Positions 10,170 to 21,060 of a stretch of 64,000 nucleotides of DNA are shown here, one piece after another (the stretch's first letter is position 1; every line of letters starts with the position of its first letter). The notes below the pieces were generated by a model. It had not been told where the DNA came from, ran no database searches, and saw only the letters and a program-made list of their open reading frames with translations. The stretch covers positions 15,426,521-15,490,520 of the forward strand of contig NW_020653726.1 in NCBI RefSeq assembly GCF_003589595.1. Direction: 5' to 3'. The position numbers were made by a program, and so were the translations under genes. The DNA comes from Hyposmocoma kahamanoa. Its lineage: Eukaryota > Arthropoda > Insecta > Lepidoptera > Cosmopterigidae.

Positions 10170-11854
10170 ACTTGTTGCTGACAACTAACTGTCACAACTA
10201 CACAGAAAGTACTTTTAAATTGCACTGTACAGCCCGTAGTTGTTTTTTAAAGATCCATTATAGCGAAACGGGCACCCCGTAGTACTTATCATATTCTAAT
10301 ATTGAATTTTACTGTAAAGCTGTTATTATCCATGGACGGGTTAAGAAAACTGACCGACATTAGTATTGTTGGATCCTTATGAGTCTATACAATCTCAAAT
10401 GGCTTTGGTTGATTCCGCATAACAATGAAATTGTTGAATGAATCACTTTAGAAAAAATATATAGTAAAATTGAGGGTATACACTGATTACTATATGGTGT
10501 GAAAACACGGTTCCTGGAAATTTTCACGATAGAAAAAAATCATAAACTTACCTCGAAATTTTACAACAAAACCGCAGTATTCAATAGGTACTTCACATAT
10601 ATCAATGATTCTTTTTTATATCAACTGAACTAAATAGACACGTATAGGAACTATACGATATACATGTTTCAAATGGTTTTAATTTCGTATTAAAAAAAAT
10701 TAATTCTGAAGCAAAATGAACCATTAAACGGGTAAAAAATTTGAATTCGGGCAAAGGTAGTATCGACTCCTAATCTTGCATTTAAATGAATCACATCGGA
10801 TAGGGCTTTCGTGATGTCACGTATCAAAAAATAACTCTTGTGGTACGTTAATTTAAAGTACTTATCGCTTTTACTTTCCACTGTTTACGGATGTCAGTAA
10901 CGGCCAACGTTATGGATGCGAGGAATTGAATCTTTCATTTCTTATTTAGCATGATTTATAAGCATGAATTTGTGTCGGTTTTTCATGTACAGCAACTGGG
11001 TTATATCTGAAAGCTTCAGTGTCTGTTTAGTTTCAGTCAATATTTTATGAATAATATTGTTGCCTTACTTTCTCCAAGTTATTCAGGAGATGGCAAAACT
11101 TTGTATTTATTTTAAATTTCTTATCAAGAATGTTAATTTTAGATACATTACTTTAAGAACAGGTAAAAAGCCAGTGAGTAATATGATGTGAAAATAGCCT
11201 GCAACATTTGTATGTATAATCCATTTTTTGCATTTCAGTAAATTTGTGTTTTAAGATACGAAGTTGAGAAAGTAAGGCAACAAATAATAGTTATGCTATT
11301 ACTATAGTAAAAGTTTATTAACCAAGTCGATACACATCAAATAGAAAAGTATAAATGATGAGACAAGAGGAATATATAAGGTGCTGTGTATGGTATAGGG
11401 TGCTGAAAAGAATATTTCTTATTTAATTAACACGTTTATTTATGCAACGATTGGTAATTTAATTAGCATTTGCAATACGGCACGTTGCGTTGTCATTCTC
11501 GGGCTGTGATGTGGCTTCACGGTCTGTCAATTTAATCAGATATAAATGTATAGAATAAGTTTGGTATACTTATTTCTCCTTTGAAACACCACGACAAATC
11601 CCGCGGGTCTAGCACCACGTCCCTCAAACGTTTAAATATAATTATTAATATAAAGATCGGATATAGGGTTAATAGTCGGTTAACGAATATTATATTTTCA
11701 AATAAATTTTGTGATATGATACTTTATACTCGGTTGTGGAATTTAAAATCAAAAATGTAAACAAACAATTGCCGCTGTGCAAGGGATACCTCCCAGATCA
11801 TAAACACGTTTTCTAGTACCTTTTAATAAATCTGTTAATACTGATTCTGTTCTT
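10170..11854. other. AT-rich DNA, nothing recognised
   Basis: No supported exon, RNA gene or family match. Confidence 0.4.
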
Positions 11855-11990
11855 TATAATTATTATTACAAATATATAACAAAACCCTAATAAATATATA
11901 ACAAACACTAAGAAAAATCCTCCGATCCGGTTGGATTTGCACCAGCGCCTCCAGCATACCGTGTTGACGCTCTCTCAATCGAGTTACGGA
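11855..11990 (-). mobile_element. SINE-C copy 2
   Basis: On the minus strand a degenerate tRNA-like head (ACTCGATTGAGAGAGCGTC, GCTGGTGCAAATCCAACCGG) is followed by GGATTTTTCTTAGTGTTTG, as in the copy near 49190. Confidence 0.5.
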
Positions 11991-12113
11991 ATGAATTAGC
12001 AGACGTTATGATTTTTTGTATTTGCTTGTTGCAGATCTTTGTTTTTAGTTTTAACGACTTTTTGTCGTAGCGGCATCTGTGAGAAATCTATGAAACTTTT
12101 ACAGCTACCAACG

Positions 12114-12212
12114 GTTGATCTTTGTATTAATAATTATAACAAACTTGTGGAATAATTTCATTAAACATATTAATATCATGATAGTAAAACATCGTGATAT
12201 TCAATAAAATCT
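12114..12212 (+). mobile_element. SINE-C 3' tail segment
   Basis: GTTGATCTTTGTATTAATAA, TATAACAAACTTGTGG, then ATGATAGTAAAACATCGTG and ATATTCAATAAAAT. The last part recurs at 42813-42853 and 49275-49315. Together with the minus-strand copy at 11855 it makes an inverted pair. Confidence 0.5.
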
Positions 12213-12578
12213 ATAAGTTTCATTGCTATTATCCCGATTGAGGTCACTTCGGAGAACATGAATTTATAATGGAAACATTGTACCATCGCCAATGACTAAA
12301 ATTAAATAGTCTTTATTTATTCAATTGAAATATACTAATTAATTTGTAGTTAGACGTGGGAATTTAATGGCGTTTCCTTGTTGCCATTGGCGGTGGTTTT
12401 AATTTAAAATTTGTAATTTGCGGTTGGTAGACTCCACTTATTGCCAGTTGTATTAAATTATTACTTGTAACTGGTTATTAACGGTAGTACAATACAGGTA
12501 CCTATATATCTGCGAAGTATGTTTTTAATACAGTCTTTGCTTTCGAAAATTGAACCTGTCAAAACTGCGAGACTTGTC

Positions 12579-12767
12579 TTAAGTTTTAAGACGTTCTGTG
12601 GCAGTGACGTAGGGAGTACCCACGCCTTTAATGGTCTCAGAAAGTGACGAAGTGTTATTAAATTTACACAGCAGTTCACGTAGGGTTTGCCATTGCATTC
12701 CGTCTGTGATGTCCTCCAGTCCTTTTGTCTTGGACGCCGAGCGCAACGGAGAAAATGTAATTTCCAT
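12579..12767 (-). other. Unidentified minus-strand frame, 62 codons
   Basis: Starts with a reasonable Kozak context (AACAAATGG) and reads MEITFSPLRSASKTKG..., then TDGMQWQTLRELLCKFNNTS. Composition is not obviously biased like random AT-rich DNA, but I do not recognise it and see no partner exon. It could be an exon of an antisense gene, a transposon relic, or chance. Confidence 0.15.
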
Positions 12768-13468
12768 TTGTTTACTTATTCAAAAGTTCAGTGCTTTATT
12801 TTGATGAACGGGTGCTTCGCTTTGTTTTAAGTTTTTCGTGGAAAAAATTGAATAAGCTTATTTCGTATTTCTCTTTTGAATCTTTATAATATCTGCTGTG
12901 GTGAATACAAACTTGGCGGTGGTAGAGTTAATTAGGTAGTTGTATAATGGAAGTTTGAAATGGGGACGTTTTATAGAGTAATAAAAGTTATTTTTGATCG
13001 CTTGGGACTTAACGTCGCTTTAAATTAGATCCGGGAATGGCTTAAAGAACATTTCTATTAAAATGAAAAGGTTAAGAGTTGGTAATTACTTTCTGAATTA
13101 GTAATTAACACGTGTGCTCCTGGTACCTATGTAATTATAGAAATGATCCGTTACTTTAAAGAGATAAGCACCGCCATGCGCCAGATGTTACTTTTAGAAG
13201 ACGTTGATTTGTTTACGAAACTCCTAGTTTTATTACTCAGTAGTAACTGACCACTCGTTGAAGATTTACAACCTTGGTCCGGCCAAGACGCGATTATGGG
13301 AAATTAATGTGTCGTGTCAAATAATGGTTAACAGCTATCGATACTAGAGTAGCGATGTGTTTCGGTTTTTTACTGCCAGAAAGTTGTGTCGTGTAACAAG
13401 GCACAGTGATGTTCAGACGCTTGGGAACACCCTTGGTCACACATAAGTACGCAAGTTTTGTTATACCA

Positions 13469-13712
13469 TAAGATCTAAGTTGGCAAGTCTCATGTGCCTG
13501 CATTTCACTAGCACCCTTGCCTTTCGAAACCGGAACGCAGTTATGATTATTAGTCCTAATTAGTCTCAGGGGGTCGGGCGCAGAGGCAGTGCCCCTCAGA
13601 TCTTTGTGATTTAAAGCTCTGTGTGGCACTGCAACTGTTATGGATAGACGTGACGCATACCACCAGGCACACTACTTGTTCGTCCTGTCACTTAGTATAA
13701 TAATAATAAAAC
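13469..13712 (+). mobile_element. SINE-A copy 3 with inverted 5' part
   Basis: 13469-13540 is SINE-A in reverse (AAGTTGGCAAGTCTCATGTG to GAAACCGGAACGCAGT). From about 13562 the element runs forward (TCTCAGGGGGTCGGGCGCAG to CACTTAGTATAATAATAA). In the family consensus the two breakpoints are about two bases apart (CAACTTA / TG / TCTCAGGG). This matches the 5'-inversion left by twin priming during target-primed reverse transcription. Confidence 0.75.
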
Positions 13713-15047
13713 TAAAAGTTCATTTATGTATTGTGTGGAAGTGACTGTTGCTCAAAATTGTTCTAGAATGTTCGTTGTGCCATCAAATGACACATGTGGA
13801 TTGTGGAATGCACAACATAAAGGCATATCATTCCGTCTCGTGATGTGATTTGCGCCGGCGGATGTTTTATTCTATCGGGAGATAGTTATGTTGTTTTTAA
13901 ATAATGATTTTGTTTTTATGGAGATGTTACGAAGGCAAAATTTGCAGGCGTAGTAATGCGAGAAATGCTGCACTGACATCTGATAATAATCTATCGTAGT
14001 TATAACAGCGATTGCCTCGTTGAGAAAACATTTTCCTTTCATTTAGGAGCTCTGAATTCAGTTTCCAGCAGTGGAACCTTTGTCTCTGTTGAAATCACTT
14101 GCAGTGGAGTTAAATAATTAATCACTTATATTAACGGTGAAAACGTGATGAAACTTGCACGTTGTAGAAGGTTTAACCATAGTTCGAAGTGATAATTATT
14201 ATCGATAGTTATCATTAATAATTATCAATTATTTTGATATTTATAACATTTATTCGAACAACAAAATGTTACCGCTAACAATGTCGTGCTATGTGTTTGT
14301 ATCATAGACGAATACAACAGTATGGATAAATTATCAGATTGGGTATATGGGATAATTATTATGATAATTATCAAAGAAAGTTAAGTTAAGAATCTCGATA
14401 ATTTCGAACCTTGAGTTCAACCTTTCAAAATAGTCCCCAATCCAAATTGGGCCAACGTGGCGTACTATGGCCGTCTTTAGAGAAGAAACTTGCCCAGCAG
14501 TGAGACGGCTATGCATGGACATAGTACTAATTGTGTAAAATGTACAGTCTTTCTGCGACGCGAAACCTTTTTCCATCGTTTAAAACTTTTATTTATGGAC
14601 TGTATTGACCCGTTGACATAGTGCACATCAATTAAGTTGAAATAGGCGGCTATTCCTGGTGTCGTGAGGTTTGCATAAGGTTGCACTGACTGCATTTGTA
14701 TGCTATCTGAGATTGGACAAAATTGGTTCCAGTAAAATTTAATCTGATTGTAAGAAGCCGTGTTGGTTTGAAATTTGCCATGAGCTTTTCGGTGAGACGT
14801 GTTGATGAAACCTGCTCGTCCAGTGACGTTCACTATATTCGGAAAACGTGTGAAGTCCCCAACCCGCATGAGGAGGACCCGTGCCCGACAGTGGTACTTA
14901 TAAACAGGCAGTTTTTTCCATTATCGCACTGACTTTCCAACCCTGACGTTGGCGGAATCCACATAAAACTTGACTTGATAATGATATTTAACCAAAAATG
15001 AGAAACTAAATATGCACACCACTCATCAACGTCTCAAATATTACCGT
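13713..15047. other. Unassigned DNA, possible old retrotransposon debris at 14440-14930
   Basis: A 130-codon minus-strand frame (14477-14869) and an overlapping plus frame lie here; neither is a protein I recognise. Phrases such as CCCAGCAGTGAGACGGC near 14490 resemble the 3' ends of lepidopteran RTE-like LINEs, but that is weak evidence. Confidence 0.25.
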
Positions 15048-15276
15048 TTTTTTACCGACTTCAAAAAAGAAGGAGGTTCTGAATTCGACTGTAAATTTTT
15101 GGAATGTACCTTACGCGATAACTCATCTATGAACCGATTTTGATTTTTTTTTTGTTGGATACCTCAGTAGTGGTCTCATTTAATGTTGAAGAAAATATTC
15201 CACCTCTAAGGTGGCAAACTAGGAGATGAATGACTTTTCAGTGCGGTGTTTTTAGTACTCTGTACTGAGATTATTG
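15048..15276 (+). mobile_element. M1 short-TIR repeat, copy 2 (internally deleted)
   Basis: Starts TTTACCGACTTCAAAAAAGA, passes CTGAATTCGACTGTAAAT and the CCACCTCTAAGGTGGCAAAC block, and ends TTTTTAGTACTCTGTACTGA. It lacks the middle found in the copies at 16425 and 21061. Confidence 0.7.
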
Positions 15277-15313
15277 CATATCTTGTTTAAAAAGCAAGTA
15301 ACAAAATATTTAT

Positions 15314-15720
15314 ATGAAAAACTTAAAGAAAGAGTGCATGAGATTTAGATTGCGCAATAGGGATCTTATGCTTAAAATGCCAAAAATATCTTTGTCTGCT
15401 GCCCGGGGTTGTTTCAAACATTCCACTTCTAAAATTTGGAACGACCTACCTCCTGTTCGAACGGCGGCAGTGTCTCAAACACTACCAACTTTTAAACATA
15501 ATGTTTTCTGTGGCTGTTTGAAAAGCAATCTCGCGATGCAGGCTTCACGAAGTAGCTTGTGTTTGTATATCTGTTCTGTGTATTTGTGTGTTTGGTGTTA
15601 TGCTATTTAAATGACTATTTATTACGCAAATTTATTCTTTTCTTTGTCTAATTGTTGATGGTGTCTAATTTTATTTATTTTGTGCTTAATTGTCTACAAA
15701 AGAAATAAAACTGGAAGTTC
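15314..15720 (+). mobile_element. LINE C-terminal fragment (CR1/L2-like)
   Basis: A 98-codon frame includes CFKHSTSKIWNDLPPVRTAA and LPTFKHNVFCGCLK. This is the 'R.WN.LP...S...FK..L' signature that closes many CR1/L2-type reverse transcriptase ORFs. The 3' untranslated part ends near AAATAAAACTGGAAGTTCC. The catalytic part is absent. Confidence 0.65.
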
Positions 15721-15734
15721 CTTAAGCCTCAGAA

Positions 15735-16265
15735 AACATACACAGACAAAATATAAACACTACTAAATCTTGATAATGATTGGTCATAGTTTCTAATTTT
15801 AAAAGATGCAACAAATACTAGATTGCTAATATAATTTAAACTTTTCCCAGTCGCTTATATACTTGACAGTTTAATACCTTTATTGCAAGTTACGTCGCTT
15901 TGATTTTATATTGAAATTTTATGCAAACATGCTGCCATCTTGCGGCCAGTAGCTGGACTAAGACGAACGATTAACATCGGAATCAATCCGATAAACAGAA
16001 AATTGATAATTTATTAAAATAAGACTGTTGATGATACGTAATACTACTACGGGTAATATTTTTGGCACTCCAAAACAGTGAAAAACACAATGAGGCATTT
16101 TTCTGCGATTGTAGAGAATTCGCGCGAAAGAAAGACACAACCCGTACCATACAAAGCAAAAATGGCGGGCTGAGCTGAAGTAGGCCTTCCGAGACCTAAT
16201 GTTGGCATGCATTGGACGCTAAATAACCACTTCTACTGTATTTATTGTTCTGTGGTCTACAATGA
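15735..16265 (+). repeat. M2 interspersed repeat, copy 1
   Basis: Shares ordered blocks with 42870-43262 (same strand) and 56405-57005 (opposite strand): AAATCTTGATAATGATTGG, TTTAATACCTTTATTGCAAG followed by TTACGTCG, TTGATTTTATATTGAAATT, and near the right end AACCACTTCTACTGTATTTA. Probably a non-autonomous DNA element; the exact ends are not resolved. Confidence 0.6.
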
Positions 16266-16424
16266 TTTCAATTTTTGTTTGTACGTAACATGTAACATAT
16301 ATATTTCAATTATGTTCCCATTCTCGACGGGCCATGGCAGAATATTGCGAGGGCTATGTAATTAGCATAGTCCTCAGATGCCACAGTTATTTTAACCTGA
16401 ATTTACTTTTATAAATTTTTTATT

Positions 16425-16984
16425 GATTTGAAAAAGGAGGAGGAGGTTCTCAATTCGACTGTATGTTTTTTTTATGTATGTTACGCGATCCGATTTTGAT
16501 GATTCTTTTTATGTTGGAAAGAAGGTACCTCCGTAGTGGTCCCATTTAATTTTGAATAAAATCATCCACCTCTAAGGGAGGCTGTTCACGCATGAAGATT
16601 CGTTTTTGTAAATAGCGCCTAAATTTTATTATAAGGAGCAATTATTTTAATGGTTGATTTTGCTATTCTCCAATTCAAGGCGTTTTTCTCTCTCAATATA
16701 CTTTGAGTAGTCAGAACCGATTTTTATTATCTCCTGTGTCAAGTTCCGTGTAGTGGCGAACTAAGGGATGAATCCGGGTTTACGCACTTTCCGGTAACCG
16801 ATTTCAATAAAACTTAGCAAATAGATGTAATTCCATGTACACACGCCAGCACATCAAGCTACACATTGACGTATATTGTTCCGTTGCATTGGAGGCGAAT
16901 TTCGAACAAAAATGTGTAGTCTGGTGTGCCGTTGTCCGTACTTTTGAGGTCGGTTTTTTTAGTACTCTGTACTGAGATTATTTA
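16425..16984 (+). mobile_element. M1 short-TIR repeat, copy 3, with a small insertion
   Basis: Longest copy. GGAGGAGGTTCTCAATTCGA at the left, a middle (TAAGGAGCAATTATTTTAAT, CTCTCAATATACTTTGAGTA) shared only with 21061-21531, and GAGGTCGGTTTTTTTAGTAC with CTCTGTACTGAGATTA at the right. The inverted ends AACCGACTTC / GAGGTCGGTT are seen by comparing copies. A 97-bp segment absent from the 21061 copy sits at 16841-16937. Confidence 0.7.
16841..16937. mobile_element. Tiny hairpin insertion inside M1 copy 3
   Basis: Alignment to the 21061 copy shows an extra 97 bp flanked by GTAC on both sides (16837-16840 and 16938-16941). Its ends are roughly inverted: ACACGCCAGCAC...CTACACATT at the left against AATGTGTAGTCTGGTGTGCC at 16911-16930. 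Confidence 0.5.
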
Positions 16985-17139
16985 TCTACTATGATGTAAT
17001 CTAGCCTTGTACTCTCGTTCTCTGTCTGACATCCGTGCGAAACAATTACTGTCAAGTAAGTTATACTCTACCAAATAAAAACAACGCATGACGACGTGAA
17101 TGAAGCTTCATACATTTGGTTTTTAATTTGGTCAAGTAT

Positions 17140-17630
17140 TGCTTATTTTCAAGAAAGAGGTCAATCGTCGAATCCGACTCGGCTGGGCAGCGTTCGGGAA
17201 ATTACGCCATATCTTCTTGTCCAAAATACCACAGTGACAAAAGTTTTCGACCTGTGTATGTTGCCAGTGATGACTTGTGGCACTGAGACGTGGTCGCTCA
17301 CTACGAGCCTCATAAGAAGGCTCAAGGCACTCAAAGGGCAATGGAAAGAGCTATGCTCGGAGTATCGTTATGAGATCGAATCAGTAATCAGGATATTCGC
17401 AAGGGAACCAGAGGAACCGACATAGCCCTAAGAATTGCAAAACTTAATTGGCAATGGGCAGGGCACATCGCTCGCAGAACAGATTGCCGATGGGGCCGAA
17501 GAGTTGTTGAGTGGCGACCGCGTATTGGTAGACACGGCGTGGGCGGCCACCCACATCGTTGTGGCATTCATGGGGGAGGTCTATGTTCAGCAGTGGACAT
17601 CTTTTGTCTGAAATGATGACGATGATTACT
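17140..17630 (+). pseudogene. RTE-like LINE C-terminal fragment
   Basis: Frame-shifted translation gives VFDLCMLPVMTCGTETWSLT, then IRRLKALKGQWKEL and, after a stop, a segment matching the NWQWAGHIARRTDCRWG type of C-terminus. It closes with an NDDDD-coding GATGACGATGA tail, the usual 3' microsatellite of this LINE group. Only the last quarter of the ORF remains. Confidence 0.75.
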
Positions 17631-17798
17631 TATTAGACAGTAATTGTTTCGGACGGATATCGGATGGAGAACGTGAGTAGATCCATTAATCCGATTTAAC
17701 CAAGAACCGCTTGGCAAATGAGGTAACCTGTACGATGTTTCAGATAAATTAATAATGAATTCGTCCAATCAGAGTTTTTTTTTATAATATAATTTATA

Positions 17799-17885
17799 AA
17801 TAAATTACTGCTTGGCGGCAGAAATATGTAAGGTGGTAGAAATTCCCTGGATGAACTCTTCCACAAGGAGCTCTACTGCTACTTA
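17799..17885 (-). mobile_element. SINE-A 5' end fragment
   Basis: The minus strand carries only the first 85 or so bases of the family (GTAGCAGTAGAGCTCCTTGT to CTTGGCGGCAG or its variants). The 3' part is missing, unusual for a retroposed element that is normally 5' truncated. Confidence 0.6.
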
Positions 17886-18279
17886 GCTTCTCGATTATTT
17901 GAAATAGTAGTTTTCAAATTATGATTACAAATAAATCTTGTTTGTTGTTGATCCCGAACGTGATGTGCTCGTGTTGACCCGGGTTTTCAGTCCTTTAATG
18001 CGTAGATCCCGCGGGGCTGACTCGCGCCGGTCCGTAATTACATTTACCCGTTTGGAAATGCTGCCGGATGTTAAGTAGGCAGGCACTAAAATCCATTCCG
18101 CGGTTACATTTCTGCCTGTCATACTCACTAATTCGACGAGGTGAAATTGAAATCGACCAAAAGCCTTCAACTGGTGAATACGGCCATAAACGTCTTTCGT
18201 TACTTAGTACACATACGTAGTACGGTCAATTGTACACTGTTGTGCGAATATAGCCTCCAGTGCAACGGAACAAAATCCG
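17886..18279. other. Unassigned DNA
   Basis: No gene or repeat recognised. Confidence 0.35.
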
Positions 18280-18706
18280 TTAGGACACGTTCCCATTATG
18301 CCGTAACGTTTTATTTATCGTTGGACGACTGTCGCGTCTGGCCTGTTCCCATATCACGACTATATGTCGTGACTGTGTCGTGGACGTTATTTTATTGTTG
18401 ACCGACTGTCGTGTCTGGCTGTTCTCACTACATCGTGACGACAATTTATCGGTTCACGGCCGCCGCTCTGTCGTTCGCACGACAGACTGTCGTCACATTT
18501 TTAGCGTGACGTTTTATGTATCGTCAGACGACTGCCGTTCTAGCTCTTCTCATTGTCACGACTGTCTGTTGTCGTATGTCAAATAGTCGTGTACGACAGT
18601 TAATCGTGTCGTTCTATGTGCGACAACCTTCATTTAAATATACAAGTCACGACATTTACACTGAACGACTATCTGTTATCACGACTTAATGGGAACGCGC
18701 CCTTAA
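18280..18706. mobile_element. GTCGTGAC-rich element with inverted ends
   Basis: Ends TTAGGACACGTTCCCATTAT (left) and, in reverse complement, TAAGGGCGCGTTCCCATTAA (right) form imperfect terminal inverted repeats. The interior is packed with CGAC/GTCG words and three or four degenerate subrepeats of roughly 80-120 bp, each opening with GTTTTATTTATCGT-like sequence followed by GACGACTG (starts near 18308, 18387, 18511, 18609). No coding frame. Best explained as a non-autonomous DNA transposon. Confidence 0.55.
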
Positions 18707-18928
18707 TGTGTAGTTTTATGTGGTGCTGTCTGTACTTTATTACGATATTGCTACAGCTTTTTAAATAACGATTGTACACAGGGCAGCACGTCGCGCTATC
18801 ATTCCCGTTTGTCTGCGAAATTGAATAGGGTTGAACGGTCAAAAGTTACATACTTGAATTTGAATTCACTTTCGCATAGTTTTATTTAGCTTCCAAATAC
18901 AATTTCACTTATTGCCCCTTTGGCAATA

Positions 18929-19142
18929 ACTGCCTATGTGACCGAACGGTTACGTGCTGGACAGCCACCCAGAGGTCCCGGGTTCTATTCCCGGGCCGGG
19001 AGAAATATTTGAGACGCCTATATTTATTTCTCGCGTGAATTTGGGCGCAATTTGTTGTTGACTATGTGGTGTGTCCTTGGCACCTGCAAACAGGGTTTCT
19101 TTAGTGCGGGGCTATGAGTGTGTGCGTTATTATTATTACTAC
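18929..19142 (+). mobile_element. SINE-B copy 3
   Basis: Head ACTGCCTATGTGACCGAACG, B-box area CCCGGGTTCTATTCCCGG, body TTTATTTCTCGCGTGAATTT, end GAGTGTGTGCGTTATTATTA. Confidence 0.8.
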
Positions 19143-19721
19143 TTCTACTACATTACATAGTTTGTTGGATTTTATATTTCGACACTTTTAGTCAAGTAGT
19201 CATTTTCATTGTATAGTTCCTTTATGGGCGTGTTCAAAACATAAATGTTCCCATCGAAAACATTGTGGTTGTATTTGTATGTACTTCTAGCGGGCGGTAT
19301 CCCGTGTAATATTAGTAATAAAAACAGATATTACGGCATTCGTGCGTTCTCTGTTTATAGGTCCCTGCAGAGTCCAATTTGTCGGGAGGGCAGTCCGACT
19401 GCCCGATAAATTGTGTTCTGCTTAGTGGCTAAACAAACAGCATTGAGTGAACCGTCGGCATTTTCAATCTCGTGTAGAGCTATGTGCACACGGCTGAACC
19501 TCTAGTGGCTATTGTCTCGAAAATCATACAGCGTGCTCTATGCGGTCGCATTCCCCTTGCGGCCTTTTCTAAAATTTAAACTCGATTTAAAAGAGAGGAA
19601 AATACAAAAGTATACTAACTCGGATAATTTCCTTTTGACTCGAAATTCTTTTATTCAAACTTTAAAAACTTTGCACATTGTGAAAGAATATGGAGACATG
19701 TTTATTCTCTGATGGGATTAT
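19143..19721. other. Unassigned DNA
   Basis: No supported gene; a 66-codon frame at 19512-19712 is not recognised. Confidence 0.35.
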
Positions 19722-20090
19722 AAGCCCCCAGTTCATACACAAGGCGAAAGTTCCCGTGCGGCCGCCGCGCGGCGATCGCCCAGTTACCTAACACGCCTTC
19801 ATGTACGTTAATGGCGAATCTGAATTCTATTACTAGGCAACAACATTCAAATTCCTCTGAACAATACAACCGCCTGGCCACCGCACGGCGGGCAGCCGCA
19901 CGCACCGCCGTGTAGACCAAAATCAAGCCAGACTCGCCCGCGTGACTGGAACGCTCATTTAAGTTGAAACGTAAATATTAAACAAATAGAGCGTATTTTG
20001 CCATGACACTTAGACGCACGCGGTTGCTGTGCGGCGGCAATGCGGGGTGAGTGCGATGTAATTCGTGGTAAATAAATGCGCCCTAAAGGC
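19722..20090 (-). mobile_element. M3 GC-rich element, copy 1
   Basis: In reverse complement it aligns over its length with 36314-36646: TTTAGGGCGCATTTATTT, GTCATGGCAAAATACGCTC, CAACTTAAATGAGCG, GGGCGAGTCTGGCTTG, then ATTCGCCATTAACGTACATG and GATCGCCGCGCGGCGGCC. The ends contain GC-rich near-palindromes. Non-coding; two copies in opposite orientations. Confidence 0.65.
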
Positions 20091-20148
20091 CCTAATGTAA
20101 AATGTTACATGAATTTATTTGTTTTTGTTTTCAAGTAAGAATTGGAAA

Positions 20149-20406
20149 ACTTTTTTTTATGTCACCAAGAGACAGGACAAATAAATCGTGCGCCTGTTTG
20201 CAAGCGTCACGCCTATGCATAACAGTTGCAGTTCCACTCACAGCTAAAAATTGCAAAGATCTTAGGGTCACTGCGCCCGTCACCCTGAGACAGAAGTTGA
20301 TATGTCCTATGTCCCTACAAAACCGGAACGCAGTATTGCTTACATTAAGAAATAGGTAAGGTGGCAGTACTTCCCTTGATGAACTCTCTCACTAGGAGCT
20401 CTGCTT
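20149..20406 (-). mobile_element. SINE-A copy 4
   Basis: Near full length on the minus strand, with the poly-T of its tail at the left (AACTTTTTTTTATGTCACCA) and GAGCTCCTAGTGAGAGAGTT at its 5' end. First of three contiguous SINEs of different families in the same orientation. Confidence 0.8.
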
Positions 20407-20412
20407 AATTAT

Positions 20413-20635
20413 ATAATAATAATAATAATAATAACGCACATACTCAACATACCCCCGCACTAGGGAAACCCTGTGTCGCGGGTGCTATGGACAGACACAT
20501 AGACAACCACAAATTACACCCAAACTCACGAGAGAAATAAATGTAGGCCATATAAATATTTCTCCCGGCCCGGGAATCGAACCTGGGACCTCTGCGTGGC
20601 AGTCCGGCATGGTAACCGTTCGGCCACGGAGGCAG
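20413..20635 (-). mobile_element. SINE-B copy 4 (well preserved)
   Basis: The minus strand reads CTGCCTCCGTGGCCGAACGG (A-box), then GGTTCGATTCCCGGGCCGG (B-box) and the family body, ending in a TAA microsatellite. One of the best copies for deriving the family consensus. Confidence 0.85.
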
Positions 20636-20658
20636 TCATTCAATCAGTCAGTCAATAA

Positions 20659-20881
20659 TAATATGCCAGACAATCACACCAATTGCCTGGTCTCAAACTA
20701 GGGAATTTCTTGTACTATGAGTACCAGAGCAACGGTATTCACTTTGGGGCACTTCGCAGAACAACCAGACCAGAACCAATTTAGAAAAGGTAATTTTCTA
20801 ATTTGGTCCTATCGGGAATCCAACCCGGGACCTCCTCAACCAGCGCCCACAGTATGAACCGTTGGGCCACCGAGGTTGTCA
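20659..20881 (-). mobile_element. SINE-E copy 2 (full length, tRNA-like head)
   Basis: The minus strand reads CCTCGGTGGCCCAACGGTTC (A-box) and GGTCCCGGGTTGGATTCCCG (B-box), followed by TTTTCTAAATTGGTTCTGG, GTACTCATAGTACAAG and TAGTTTGAGACCAGGCAA. It defines the head missing from the other SINE-E copies. Confidence 0.8.
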
Positions 20882-21060
20882 AATTTATGTATGTCTGAGC
20901 TCATTCTAGGTTTGTCGAACAAACAGAAGCCATCTGACATGGATTACTGTTGCTATGAGAATTGACCGTAGATTTTGATCGGTCGCGAAGCAGCGGTGAA
21001 GTTTACTCTATGTTACCTGTTACAGTGTTTCAATTTGTTTTTGAGCATTGAAGTTTATTT

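Noticed and set aside
14477..14869. 130-codon minus-strand frame
   Set aside because: No recognisable domain, no splice context, and it overlaps likely LINE debris; too weak to call.
20413..20635. tRNA genes at SINE-B heads (also 5686, 18929, 44493, 55718, 58412)
   Set aside because: A- and B-boxes are present, but the acceptor arms do not pair and the SINE body follows directly; the units are interspersed repeats.
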